Shown: positions 36,202 through 44,196, counted from the stretch's first letter. The stretch: 64,000 bases of DNA from JBFHIZ01 sp041596215 (GCA_041596215.1 JBFHIZ010000002.1:82175-146174); one strand, 5' to 3'. Translations and numbers: made by a program. Notes: a model not told the origin generated them from the letters alone.

Positions 36202-37032
36202 CTATGCGTTTTTTTGACGTGTCCGCTTTTCCAACATATTATGAACCCAATAAAAAAGAAAATAAGTCGATACCGCTAGTAATACAATACTTGCACCAGC
36301 TGGAATATTTAAATAATAAGAAATACCCAATCCAAAGGTACTAAAAAACAGTCCAAATCCAATAGCAATATAAATACGAGTTTTCATTTTATTCGATAAG
36401 AAACTAGCAATTGCTGCTGGTGCTGTTAATAAAGAAATCACCAGAATAATTCCTGCAACGCGAATTAATGCGACCACAGTAATTGCAATTAATAATAATA
36501 AAATATATTCAAGTCGTTCCGTATTAACACCTAGAATCCAAATAAATTCTTCATCAAATAAAAATCCCTTAACATAAGTAAATAATGTCCAAATTGTAAT
36601 TGTAACCACACCTGTTAATATTGTCATTTGTAATAAATCAGCATGAGTAACTGCAAGAATATTTCCAAATAAATAAGAATTCATATCCGGTGGATAGCTT
36701 GGCATTTTTGCTAGAAACAAAATTCCTAATGCCATTCCAAAAGACCAAAATAATCCAATTAAAATATCCGCCTGTATTCCACCTTTTCTTTTGATTCGTC
36801 CAATTCCCAAAGCCGATAGCATCGCAAATGCAAATGCTCCTAAAATAGGCTCAAATCCTAATAAATAACCTAATCCAACACCACCATATGCTGTATGTGC
36901 AATTCCACCAGTCATCATAATCATTTTTTTCTCCACGATAATGACACCCATAATTCCACATATAATACTTGCCAATATACCTGCAAGAAATGCATTTTGT
37001 AAAAATTCATATGTAAATATTGCTTTTATCAT
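36202..37032 (-). CDS. znuB: Zinc/manganese-type ABC transporter permease
   Basis: The 276-residue ABC-3 family permease has about eight membrane helices; GGIAHTAYGGVGLGYLLG and LLTAPAAIASFLS match ZnuB/MntB. It overlaps znuC by ATGA. It forms the membrane channel of the importer. Confidence 0.9.
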   Translation of the reverse strand: MIKAIFTYEFLQNAFLAGILASIICGIMGVIIVEKKMIMMTGGIAHTAYGGVGLGYLLGFEPILGAFAFAMLSALGIGRIKRKGGIQADILIGLFWSFGMALGILFLAKMPSYPPDMNSYLFGNILAVTHADLLQMTILTGVVTITIWTLFTYVKGFLFDEEFIWILGVNTERLEYILLLLIAITVVALIRVAGIILVISLLTAPAAIASFLSNKMKTRIYIAIGFGLFFSTFGLGISYYLNIPAGASIVLLAVSTYFLFYWVHNMLEKRTRQKNA

Positions 37033-37802
37033 TCTTTAATCTCCCCGTGATTATGGTCTCCTAGTACCCGATGTGGTATTCCGTGAGCAATTAAATCAAT
37101 TGGACAACCATATAAATCTCTGACCGCCTCCGGTGTTAACGATGGTTTTCCATGATAAACTAATGAGTGATTTAAACACGCAATACTCTTTACATTTGAT
37201 GAAATTGCCATTGTATCGTGTGTTACCATCAATATTGTTTTTTCCTGATTTAGTTGTGCTAAGATCATATATATTTCTTCTCTTGATTTAGCATCTACAT
37301 TTGCAGTTGGTTCATCAAGAATCAATAATTCAGGTTCCACAGTAAGTGCCCTTGCAATTAAAACTTTCTGAAATTCACCACCTGACAATTCTTCCATTTG
37401 TCGGTTCCTATACTCTTTGAGCCCAACGAATTCAAGCTGTTTTGTCGCAATTTCAATATCTTCCTTTGTATAATGGTAAAATGGTCGAATCTTTTTTTTC
37501 GTTCTTCCTGTCAATACTACCTCTAATACAGAAATTGGAAATTCCCGATTTGCATGCGAAAGTTGTGGCACATATCCGATTGTATTTCCATGTTCTCTTA
37601 TTGGTGCTCCAAATAATTTTATTTCACCTTTTGTGATGGGTACAATTCCTAAAATCGACTTAAGAAATGTTGTTTTTCCGCCACCATTTGGTCCAATTAT
37701 CCCTAAATATTCTCCTTGCTTTACTTCCAAATTAATTTGCGATAGCACCTGAATTTTCCCATAGTATACAGATAAATTTTTAACTGAAATTACGTTTTTC
37801 AT
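37029..37802 (-). CDS. znuC: Zinc/manganese-type ABC transporter ATPase
   Basis: The 257-residue ATPase shows Walker A GPNGGGKTTFLK, signature LSGGEFQKVLIARAL, Walker B LLILDEPTANVD and switch His MVTHD. The His-rich tail (HGIPHRVLGDHNHGEI) is typical of zinc transporter ATPases. The start is one base after znuA's stop. Confidence 0.9.
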   Translation of the reverse strand: MKNVISVKNLSVYYGKIQVLSQINLEVKQGEYLGIIGPNGGGKTTFLKSILGIVPITKGEIKLFGAPIREHGNTIGYVPQLSHANREFPISVLEVVLTGRTKKKIRPFYHYTKEDIEIATKQLEFVGLKEYRNRQMEELSGGEFQKVLIARALTVEPELLILDEPTANVDAKSREEIYMILAQLNQEKTILMVTHDTMAISSNVKSIACLNHSLVYHGKPSLTPEAVRDLYGCPIDLIAHGIPHRVLGDHNHGEIKE

Positions 37803-38678
37803 TTAGTTCATTCCCTCTATGATTTTCTTTGCCATTTCTTCCATATTATCCAAATAATCTGCTGCAAGTGGAGCAAGTTCAACTGCATTCCCATCAATTT
37901 CTGCTGCAAAAGCTTCCGATTGTTTGCTATCTACTTCTGCTTGATAAAAAACAGTATGAATATTCTTTTCCTTCGCAATATCGATAATTTCCTGTAAATG
38001 TGTTACGGTTGCTTCTTTTCCTTCCTCTTCCAATGAATACATAGTCAACCCGTACTCCTCTGCAAAATATCCAAACGATGGATGATAAGTAATAAAGCTT
38101 GATGCGTTACTATTTTCGAACATTTCACTTATTATCATACTTTTCGTTTCTATTTCTTCTATATATTTATCCTTATTTTCCTCATAATACGTTCTATTTT
38201 TTTCATCTAATAAAGAAATCTTTTCTGTAATAATTTCAACCATTACTTTTGCACGATTTAGCGAAAGCCATATATGTGGATCTCGTCCTCCTGCCTCAAA
38301 ATATCGGTCCTCATATACCTCCGCTACCAATTCATGTAAATTAATTAAATCCGTATCCTCTCCAATTTTTGAAATAATATTAGCATCTTCTGCTGGAACT
38401 CCAATTGCAAAGTATAAATCTGCATCTTGAAAGAAAGACATCGTTTCTGGTGTCGGTTCATATGTTTCTGGGCTCATTCCTGGTGGAATCATTGTAATAA
38501 TATGCACTTTATCTCCACAAATCGCACGAACGAAAGTCTCTTCCGGAATAATAGAAACTGCAACAATAAGCTTTTCGCTCTCTTCTTTCACCTCATTTTC
38601 ACTCTGCTCATTCGTACAGCCTTGTACAAATAATAGAATTGCTATAATTAATAAAAAAATATATTTTCTCTGTTTCAT
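37803..38678 (-). CDS. znuA: Metal-binding lipoprotein of zinc ABC importer
   Basis: The 291-residue cluster A-I solute-binding lipoprotein has a signal peptide and lipobox FVQGC (Cys21). Metal ligands are plausible at DPHIWLSLN and TYHPSFGYFAEEYG, as in ZnuA/PsaA. It lacks the long His-rich loop of Gram-negative ZnuA. It leads the operon behind a Zur-like box, which favours zinc over manganese. Confidence 0.87.
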   Translation of the reverse strand: MKQRKYIFLLIIAILLFVQGCTNEQSENEVKEESEKLIVAVSIIPEETFVRAICGDKVHIITMIPPGMSPETYEPTPETMSFFQDADLYFAIGVPAEDANIISKIGEDTDLINLHELVAEVYEDRYFEAGGRDPHIWLSLNRAKVMVEIITEKISLLDEKNRTYYEENKDKYIEEIETKSMIISEMFENSNASSFITYHPSFGYFAEEYGLTMYSLEEEGKEATVTHLQEIIDIAKEKNIHTVFYQAEVDSKQSEAFAAEIDGNAVELAPLAADYLDNMEEMAKKIIEGMN

Positions 38679-38691
38679 AATACCTCCTTAT

Positions 38692-38706
38692 TGCAATTGA
38701 TTTGCA
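38692..38706 (-). promoter_or_regulatory. Candidate Zur box upstream of znuA
   Basis: TGCAATT-G-ATTTGCA (plus strand) is a 7-1-7 inverted repeat with one mismatch, the form used by Fur-family repressors. It lies just after the predicted transcription start and close to the znuA RBS; a further TTTGCAT copy is adjacent. Binding is not shown. Confidence 0.6.
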
Positions 38707-38721
38707 TTTGCATTTATCTAC

Positions 38722-38750
38722 AGTTTATCTCTTTTATATTTTTTAGTCAA
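38722..38750 (-). promoter_or_regulatory. Promoter of znuACB-zur
   Basis: TTGACT (38745-38750), a 17-base spacer and TAAACT (38722-38727) on the minus strand precede the candidate Zur box. Confidence 0.65.
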
Positions 38751-38764
38751 CCCTTCTTACTCGA

Positions 38765-38824
38765 CAAAAAACTAGTTCCTCAAAAAGATAAAGTCCATAT
38801 TTCTAATCATTTTTGAGAAACCAG
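38765..38824 (-). terminator. Terminator after the DUF134 gene
   Basis: CTGGTTTCTCAAAAA and TTTTTGAGGAACTAG form a 15-pair hairpin (with G-U pairs) followed by TTTTTTG on the minus strand. Confidence 0.75.
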
Positions 38825-38881
38825 TTCAAAACTGCACCATATTTGAACAATGCAAGATCTTATATTTAAATATACTTTCAA

Positions 38882-39244
38882 TTATACTTCAAACCCTCTG
38901 CCTCTTCCTCTTGCATGGCATCCATTACCTGGACAACCCGTTTCAAAATCACCACAAAGTTGATATTCTCCTCCTGAAATCAATAGCACTTTTCCTTCCA
39001 CGATTGACGCAGCAATTTTTTTTCTTGCACTATTATAGATTCCTTGTACCGTTGTTCTCGCTACATTCATTTGCTTTGCACATTGTTCTTGATTGTATCC
39101 TGCATGGTCTATCAATCGTATCGTTTCATATTCATCTACTGTCATTTGAACGACTCCATTGGAATGATTTGCTGCACCTAATGGTCCAAATTTTGTAACT
39201 CCTGGCATTCCACATACATTTCTCCATTTCATTGGTCTTGGCAT
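38882..39244 (-). CDS. DUF134 family DNA-binding protein
   Basis: The 120-residue protein matches DUF134 (COG1342): MPRPMKWRNVCGMPGVTKFGP, then a helix-turn-helix (LIDHAGYNQEQCAKQMNVAR and TTVQGIYNSARKKIA). The tail CGDFETGCPGNGCHARGRG has several cysteines that could bind metal or an FeS cluster. Members are often next to NifX/NifB-type and DUF5320 genes. Target unknown. Confidence 0.85.
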   Translation of the reverse strand: MPRPMKWRNVCGMPGVTKFGPLGAANHSNGVVQMTVDEYETIRLIDHAGYNQEQCAKQMNVARTTVQGIYNSARKKIAASIVEGKVLLISGGEYQLCGDFETGCPGNGCHARGRGRGFEV

Positions 39245-39261
39245 TATTTTCTCCTTTAGAA

Positions 39262-39300
39262 CACGAAATAACCAGCATTCACTGGCTATTTCATGGTTTT
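39262..39300. other. Intergenic hairpin between DUF5320 and DUF134 genes
   Basis: GAAATAACCAG and CTGGCTATTTC form a stem. T residues follow only on the plus strand, so on the transcribed minus strand it looks more like an mRNA-stabilising hairpin than a terminator. Confidence 0.5.
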
Positions 39301-39603
39301 TTAATCCATTAAATCTAATTCATTTTGAATACGCGTTAATTGATTTTCTAAATATACTTTTCGTTCTTCTTTCGATTGATTATTACGAAGTATCGATGAA
39401 TTATTGTTTATATTTCGTCTTAGGCCTTGACCACATCCTCTTCGTCTGCCTAATCCCAAACCAATTCCTATGCCAGCTCCTATTCCTGCTCCATAACCAA
39501 TCCCGCGTTTCAAGTTACTTACTACATTTGGATTACAAGTTCCTAATCCTCTTCCTGTCATACTTCCTTGACCTAATGGTCCTGTTGCGTCTCCTCTTGG
39601 CAT
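39301..39603 (-). CDS. DUF5320-like Gly-rich small protein
   Basis: The protein has 100 residues from the ATG at 39603 (AGGAGG upstream). MPRGDATGPLGQGSMTGRG is the conserved N-terminus of DUF5320. A Gly-rich, weakly hydrophobic middle (GYGAGIGAGIGIGLGLG) and a short coiled C-terminus (KEERKVYLENQLTRIQNELD) follow. It lies 57 bases before the DUF134 gene, the usual pairing. Function unknown. Confidence 0.82.
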   Translation of the reverse strand: MPRGDATGPLGQGSMTGRGLGTCNPNVVSNLKRGIGYGAGIGAGIGIGLGLGRRRGCGQGLRRNINNNSSILRNNQSKEERKVYLENQLTRIQNELDLMD

Positions 39604-39696
39604 CTTTTTTCCTCCTAATCTATTTTTATTTATTGACATATGTCATTTACTAATTAAAGTATACTTTCTTTTTTGACATATGTCAATAACCTTTTT

Positions 39697-40599
39697 CTAT
39701 TTTACCCAATGTTTTATACTTTCTTCTTCTAAAAAATCATCCTCAGCTTTTAAATAATCATTTTCTTCCTCATAGAATTCTTTATACGCAATCTTTCCTT
39801 TTTGAGAATAGCTTTTTCCAAAACATAAATAATAGAGAATAAGAAGCAAAAAAATACTGATGCATAGAATTAATTCTGTCACAATTCTAGAATCGTAACT
39901 TTTGAGCCCTCTTTTTGATAAATATCTTATCAATAGACCGACATAAGACCATACCATTGCTAGTCCAAATACAGGGTCTCGTCCTATTATTATCATTATT
40001 ATCGTAAGAATTGCGAGAAAACAAACAAGAAGAATCATCCAAAACATCAAATTTCCTTCAAATAGGTTTCCGAAATTTTTTTGCAAAAACAAAGAAATAT
40101 TAACAACGGTTAAAAAAACAATCCACCCATAATAAATACTGAATGGAACACGTAGAAAAATAATATCTTCCGTATCCAGATTTTCTTTTTTTATACGCAA
40201 GTCAATCAAAGCCAAACAAAATAAAAGCACAAAGACAAAAAGCATTGAAAACATTATTAATCCATAATACCAAGATATATATAATCCAACATTCAAAATT
40301 GCAGAAATAACAAAAATAATGGAAACTTCATTGTACATATCTGTTTTCTCATTTGCTTCAATAGAATGAACGGATTTCAAAAAGTAAACTATATATGTAA
40401 ATAAGAAAAAATATATCCCACCCCAAATACAAAAAGTCAATGGAATTGGAACAAATAAATTAAAATTGTAGTACAACATATCTCCAATAGATGCACCATT
40501 TATTTGTAAGATTTTCGACAATATGTGAATTCCTGTCATTAAAATGAATGCTATCATAACAAATACTCTAATTCTTATGCTTATTCTCTTTTTCTTCAT
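39697..40599 (-). CDS. TspO/MBR-like multi-pass membrane protein
   Basis: The 300-residue protein has about eight membrane helices and a charged C-terminal tail rich in Glu/Asp. The segments PIPLTFCIWGGIYFFLFTYI and VPFSIYYGWIVFLTVVNIS match the pattern of the larger TspO-related (tryptophan-rich sensory protein) family, which typically has F-S-IW-x-IY and PFSLYLGWI. TspO proteins bind porphyrins or sterols, but the role of the long bacterial branch is unknown. Family assignment is from pattern memory. Confidence 0.6.
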   Translation of the reverse strand: MKKKRISIRIRVFVMIAFILMTGIHILSKILQINGASIGDMLYYNFNLFVPIPLTFCIWGGIYFFLFTYIVYFLKSVHSIEANEKTDMYNEVSIIFVISAILNVGLYISWYYGLIMFSMLFVFVLLFCLALIDLRIKKENLDTEDIIFLRVPFSIYYGWIVFLTVVNISLFLQKNFGNLFEGNLMFWMILLVCFLAILTIIMIIIGRDPVFGLAMVWSYVGLLIRYLSKRGLKSYDSRIVTELILCISIFLLLILYYLCFGKSYSQKGKIAYKEFYEEENDYLKAEDDFLEEESIKHWVK

Positions 40600-40630
40600 A
40601 TGCTTTCCTCCCCTTTATGTAAGCAATAAA

Positions 40631-40670
40631 CAAAAAGAAGCCTTCGCCGATTAGTATAGGTCTTCTTAAA
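40631..40670 (-). terminator. Promoter-proximal terminator in the TspO-like gene leader
   Basis: AAGAAGACC and GGCTTCTT pair (one bulge) around 16 bases, followed by TTTTTGTTT on the minus strand. It begins only about 20 bases after the predicted transcription start, so it may attenuate the gene. Confidence 0.6.
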
Positions 40671-40687
40671 TATTCTTTTGTGAGTTG

Positions 40688-40716
40688 ATTATATGAAATA
40701 TCAATTTGATTGTCAA
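40688..40716 (-). promoter_or_regulatory. Promoter of the TspO-like gene
   Basis: A consensus TTGACA (40711-40716), 17-base spacer and TATAAT (40688-40693) lie on the minus strand. Confidence 0.8.
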
Positions 40717-40725
40717 ACCTCTCGC

Positions 40726-40738
40726 CCGTTTCAAACGG
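40726..40738. promoter_or_regulatory. Palindromic operator candidate between divergent promoters
   Basis: CCGTTT-C-AAACGG is a perfect 13-base palindrome between the -35 boxes of the TspO-like and DtxR-like genes. The regulator is unknown. Confidence 0.5.
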
Positions 40739-40743
40739 AAACA

Positions 40744-40771
40744 TTGACATATTCTATCAATCGATTATACT
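40744..40771 (+). promoter_or_regulatory. Promoter of the DtxR/MntR-family gene
   Basis: TTGACA (40744-40749), a 16-base spacer and TATACT (40766-40771). Confidence 0.75.
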
Positions 40772-40776
40772 AGTAA

Positions 40777-40800
40777 TTAGTTATAACTAATTATAGTTAG
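40777..40800. promoter_or_regulatory. Candidate iron-regulator operator at its own gene
   Basis: TAACTA-ATTA-TAGTTA (40784-40799) is an inverted repeat, overlapped by the palindrome TTAGTTATAACTAA. Its core TAATTATAGTTA recurs upstream of feoB. It lies just after the -10 box, fitting autorepression. Confidence 0.6.
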
Positions 40801-40824
40801 CTTTTCATAAGAAAGGATTGTTCA

Positions 40825-41208
40825 ATGGAACTTCATGAATCTGGTGAAATGTATTTAGAAACCATACTTATTTTATCAAAACGTATTCCCGTTGTTCGGG
40901 CAATAGACATTAGTGAGGAACTTCAGTATTCCAAACCTAGTGTAAGTAGAGCGCTAAAATTATTAGAAAAAGAAGAGTATATTTCTTTTGACAAAAACAA
41001 ATTTATTTCGTTAACAAAAAAAGGATCTTTCATGGCAGAAAAAATGTATAGTAGACATCAAGTTCTCTCTTGCGCTTTAAAAGCATTAGGTGTAGATGAA
41101 ACTACCGCAAATCAAGATGCCTGTCGAATCGAGCATGTAATTAGTGATTTATCCTATAATAAAATAAAAGCACATTTTCCTTCTTGTTTAGAAAAGGAAA
41201 CGCAATAA
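40825..41208 (+). CDS. DtxR/MntR-family metal-dependent regulator
   Basis: The 127-residue protein starts MELHESGEMYLETILILSK, the usual opening of the family, followed by a winged helix (AIDISEELQYSKPSVSRALK) and a dimerisation region with HxxxxC-type ligands (RHQVLSCALKALG, CRIEHVISD). No SH3-like third domain is present, as in MntR and FeoR-like short members. Placement facing the feo operon and shared operator sequences suggest it represses feo genes when iron is plentiful. Confidence 0.85.
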   Translation: MELHESGEMYLETILILSKRIPVVRAIDISEELQYSKPSVSRALKLLEKEEYISFDKNKFISLTKKGSFMAEKMYSRHQVLSCALKALGVDETTANQDACRIEHVISDLSYNKIKAHFPSCLEKETQ

Positions 41209-41246
41209 TTCGAACTTACAATCAAATTATCGCGTTTCCTTTTTCT
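41192..41246. terminator. Terminator between regulator and Feo operon
   Basis: AAAGGAAACGC-AATAATT pairs with AATTATC-GCGTTTCCTTTTT; the arms flank the convergent 3' ends, and the regulator stop codon lies within. Confidence 0.75.
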
Positions 41247-41269
41247 ATTTTTATTCTTTTTTTATATCA

Positions 41270-41428
41270 TTATTCATCTTTTGGTTCATGACACATTCCA
41301 GCACTAGCGCAACTTCCACAAGAACTTCCACAACCTGTGCATCCATTTTTTTTATTTCTTCGAATGGAGCGAATAGCTAAAAATATCCAAATAATCAATA
41401 TTGCAATCATACCTATTGTAATCCACAT
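41270..41428 (-). CDS. FeoB-associated Cys-rich small membrane protein
   Basis: This 52-residue gene is easily missed because of its length. AGGAGG precedes the ATG at 41428. Residues 3-19 form one membrane helix (ITIGMIAILIIWIFLAI), followed by basic residues and a Cys-rich tail CTGCGSSCGSCASAGMC. This matches the FeoB-associated Cys-rich membrane protein family. It ends the feoA-feoA-feoB operon and probably handles Fe(II) or FeS at the FeoB pore (family-based inference). Confidence 0.85.
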   Translation of the reverse strand: MWITIGMIAILIIWIFLAIRSIRRNKKNGCTGCGSSCGSCASAGMCHEPKDE

Positions 41429-41450
41429 ATATATCCTCCTAACGTTTCTA

Positions 41451-43568
41451 TCATAATCGATTGGTTGTTTTTTTATACGGTTTAAATACTTGAACTATAA
41501 TTAGTATTGCAACAACAATTGCTATTGTCAAGCCAAGGATACTTATCTCTCCATAAAAAATTTGAGCAAATTGATAAAAAATAAGTGCTATGGAATATGC
41601 AAAAATCGTTTGATATGCAATTGCAAACCATGTCCATTTTCTATTATTCATTTCTCTTTTAATAGCTCCAATTGCTGCAAAACAAGGTGCACATAATAAA
41701 TTGAAAATCATAAATGAATATCCTTGAATTGGAGAATATGTATTTTGCAAGCTCAATAATAAAGAGGAATTTTCTTCTGAAACTTCTCCAATACCAAATA
41801 GCACTCCAAAAGTTGCTACCACTGTTTCTTTTGCAACAAGCCCTAGCACCGTCGCTACACTTGCCTTATCATCTCCAAACCCTAAAGGTTTAAAAACCCA
41901 AGCCAACCCAGATCCAATTGCTTGCAAGATACTTCCATCGTAATTCTCTACTGCTTTAAATCCCCAACTATAACTACTAATAAACCAAATTACAATTGCT
42001 GAAACAGTAATTATAGTACCTGCTTTTTTAATAAATGACCATCCACGCTCCCACATGGAACGAATTACAATACTAAATTTCGGCATATGATACGCCGGAA
42101 GTTCCATAACAAAAGGTGCCGGTTCTCCTTTAAATGGTTGGGTTTTCTTTAACATAACTCCTGAAACAATAATTGCAAAAATCCCAAGAAAATATGCACT
42201 AGGAGCCACCCATGCAGCATTCCCAAATAATGCGCTAGACAACAAAGCAATAATCGGAAGTTTCGCACCGCAAGGTACAAATGAAGTTGTCATAATTGTC
42301 ATCCTTCTATCACTTTCATTTTCAATTGTTCTTGATGCCATTATCCCAGGTACACTACATCCTGACCCTATCAACATCGGAATAAAAGACTTTCCACTTA
42401 AGCCAAACTTACGGAAAATACGATCTAAAACAAAAGCAATTCGTGCCATATAGCCACACTCTTCTAAAAAAGCTAGCATAATAAACAAAACTAAAATTTG
42501 TGGAACAAATCCTAATACGGCACCTACTCCTCCTATAATCCCATCAACAACTAAACCCGTAAGCCAACTTGGCGTATTTTGTTCCATGATAGCTCGAATC
42601 GGTTCCATAATCCATTCTCCAAAAACAACATCATTGGTAAAATCCGTTAATATAGCACCTACCGAGCTTACTGCAATAAAATACACTAAAAATATTATGC
42701 TTGCAAAGATTGGTAATCCTAACCATCTATTTGTTACTATCCGATCAATTCGATCCGATTTTGATTGGTTATTTTTTTCGTTTTGTTTATATGTTTTTTT
42801 TAAAATAGATGCTATAACCTGGTATCTCTCATGAGTAATAATACTTTCTGCATCATCATCTAATTTAGATTCCACCTTATCAATTTCTTTTTCAATTCTA
42901 GAAAACTCCTTATTTTCTAACATAATTTCTTTTTTTACAATCTCATCTCGTTCAAATATTTTAATGGCATACCATCGTTTTTTTTCTTCACTCACCTTAC
43001 CAACAATTATTTCTTCAATAAAATGAATGGTATCCTCCACCAATCCAGAAAAACGATGCTTTGCTGAAGTTTTTATTTGCTTTAAAATTGTTTTCTTTAT
43101 CGAATTTACTAAAGTATCAATTCCAATATTCCTATATGCAGAAATTTCAAACACTGGGCATCCTAGTAGTCTTTCAAATTCATCTGTTTTTATGATATCT
43201 CCATTTTTATTTACCAAATCCATCATATTTACTACAACAATCATCGGTATCGATAATTCTAACAATTGTGTTGTCAAATATAAATTTCTTTCTAAATTTG
43301 TGCCATCAATAATATTAATAATGAAATCCGGTTTTTCTTCCATCAAATAATCTCTTGCTACCACTTCTTCTAATGTATATGGAGACAAGGAATATATTCC
43401 TGGTAAATCTACTAACATCAAATCTTCTTCTTTTTTAATAATTCCAGTTTTTTTCTCTACCGTTACACCTGGCCAATTACCAACATATTGATTTGAGCCT
43501 GTCAACGCATTAAATAATGTCGTCTTACCACTATTTGGGTTTCCAACAAGTGCAATTCTCGATTCCAT
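41451..43568 (-). CDS. feoB: Ferrous iron transporter FeoB
   Basis: The 705-residue protein has an N-terminal G domain (GNPNSGKTTLFNAL at residue 9 on, DLPGIYSL, NMMD) with a guanine-dissociation-inhibitor helix region, then two Gate domains and the FeoB_C region. Gate cysteine motifs GCSVPGIMASRTI and CAPCFAAIGAI line the pore. It imports Fe(II) across the cytoplasmic membrane, driven by GTP or ATP hydrolysis. It lies 62 bases after a feoA gene, with a separate operator in the gap. Confidence 0.97.
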   Translation of the reverse strand: MESRIALVGNPNSGKTTLFNALTGSNQYVGNWPGVTVEKKTGIIKKEEDLMLVDLPGIYSLSPYTLEEVVARDYLMEEKPDFIINIIDGTNLERNLYLTTQLLELSIPMIVVVNMMDLVNKNGDIIKTDEFERLLGCPVFEISAYRNIGIDTLVNSIKKTILKQIKTSAKHRFSGLVEDTIHFIEEIIVGKVSEEKKRWYAIKIFERDEIVKKEIMLENKEFSRIEKEIDKVESKLDDDAESIITHERYQVIASILKKTYKQNEKNNQSKSDRIDRIVTNRWLGLPIFASIIFLVYFIAVSSVGAILTDFTNDVVFGEWIMEPIRAIMEQNTPSWLTGLVVDGIIGGVGAVLGFVPQILVLFIMLAFLEECGYMARIAFVLDRIFRKFGLSGKSFIPMLIGSGCSVPGIMASRTIENESDRRMTIMTTSFVPCGAKLPIIALLSSALFGNAAWVAPSAYFLGIFAIIVSGVMLKKTQPFKGEPAPFVMELPAYHMPKFSIVIRSMWERGWSFIKKAGTIITVSAIVIWFISSYSWGFKAVENYDGSILQAIGSGLAWVFKPLGFGDDKASVATVLGLVAKETVVATFGVLFGIGEVSEENSSLLLSLQNTYSPIQGYSFMIFNLLCAPCFAAIGAIKREMNNRKWTWFAIAYQTIFAYSIALIFYQFAQIFYGEISILGLTIAIVVAILIIVQVFKPYKKTTNRL

Positions 43569-43586
43569 TTTTCCACCTTTCGTGCA

Positions 43587-43610
43587 TTTAGGTAATTATA
43601 GTTACCTAAA
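43587..43610. promoter_or_regulatory. Palindromic operator upstream of feoB
   Basis: TTTAGGTAA and TTACCTAAA arms flank the core TTATAG, a 24-base near-perfect palindrome. It resembles DtxR/MntR-family boxes and shares the core with sites at the regulator gene and feoA. Confidence 0.7.
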
Positions 43611-43630
43611 GCTAACCTATAATTAAATTT

Positions 43631-43852
43631 TTATTCAACAATTACCAATTCACAATCTGCTTTTCGTAAGGATAATTCATACCCCCTAACATTTATCTCT
43701 ATAGGATCCCCTAATGGCGCAAGTTTTCTAACTATAATTTTTGTGCCTTTGGTAATTCCCATATCCATGATTCTGCGTTTTATTGCTCCTTCGCCCTGAA
43801 CTTTTTTAACAATAAGTTCCTCTCCAACCAATGCTTCTCTTAAGGTTCTCAT
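43631..43852 (-). CDS. feoA: FeoA family protein (second copy)
   Basis: The 73-residue SH3-like protein shows the FeoA pattern: GEELIVKKVQGEGAIKRRIMDMGITKGTKI and LGDPIEINVRGYELSLRKADC. FeoA helps FeoB through the G domain. It is 14 bases after the other feoA copy. Confidence 0.93.
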   Translation of the reverse strand: MRTLREALVGEELIVKKVQGEGAIKRRIMDMGITKGTKIIVRKLAPLGDPIEINVRGYELSLRKADCELVIVE

Positions 43853-43866
43853 ATTTTTCCTTTCTA

Positions 43867-44076
43867 CTATACAAAGATTTTTCTTGCAAGACCTTTACTA
43901 ATTGCTATCCTCGTATTTTTAATATTTAAAATCACATTTTCTCCGATTTTCGAAACGACTTGAATTTCACTGCCTGGAATAAATCCCAGCCTTTCTAAAT
44001 GTTTTCTACTCTCTTCTTTTCCACCAACTCGAATAATATGTTTTTTCTCACCAATATCAGCATATACAATTTCCAT
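43867..44076 (-). CDS. feoA: FeoA family protein (first copy)
   Basis: The 69-residue FeoA-domain protein (HLERLGFIPGSEIQVVSKIG, LNIKNTRIAISKGLARKIFV) opens the operon with a strong AGGAGG. Tandem FeoA genes before feoB are common in Clostridia; the two copies are quite diverged. Confidence 0.92.
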   Translation of the reverse strand: MEIVYADIGEKKHIIRVGGKEESRKHLERLGFIPGSEIQVVSKIGENVILNIKNTRIAISKGLARKIFV

Positions 44077-44102
44077 ACATACCTCCTTTCTTGTTGTCTA
44101 AT

Positions 44103-44119
44103 GCTAACTATTGTTACTA
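44103..44119. promoter_or_regulatory. Candidate operator overlapping the feoA promoter
   Basis: On the minus strand GTAACAATAGTTA differs in two central bases from the core at feoB (GTAATTATAGTTA) and overlaps the -10 box. Confidence 0.55.
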
Positions 44120-44144
44120 TATGCTATCCTTTGGGAATTGTCAA
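44116..44144 (-). promoter_or_regulatory. Promoter of the feo operon
   Basis: TTGACA (44139-44144), a 17-base spacer and TATAGT (44116-44121) on the minus strand. Confidence 0.75.
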
Positions 44145-44167
44145 GTCTTTTCTATTTTATTATTCTA

Positions 44168-44196
44168 TTGTTTCTCTTATCATTTTAGGATATAAT
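44168..44196 (+). promoter_or_regulatory. Promoter of the thioesterase gene
   Basis: TTGTTT (44168-44173), a 17-base spacer and TATAAT (44191-44196), 36 bases before the start. Confidence 0.65.

Noticed and set aside
40568..40750. 60-codon minus-strand frame in the TspO-like leader
   Set aside because: Most of it lies upstream of, or across, the predicted promoter and terminator. No ATG follows the predicted transcription start. A leader peptide cannot be fully excluded.
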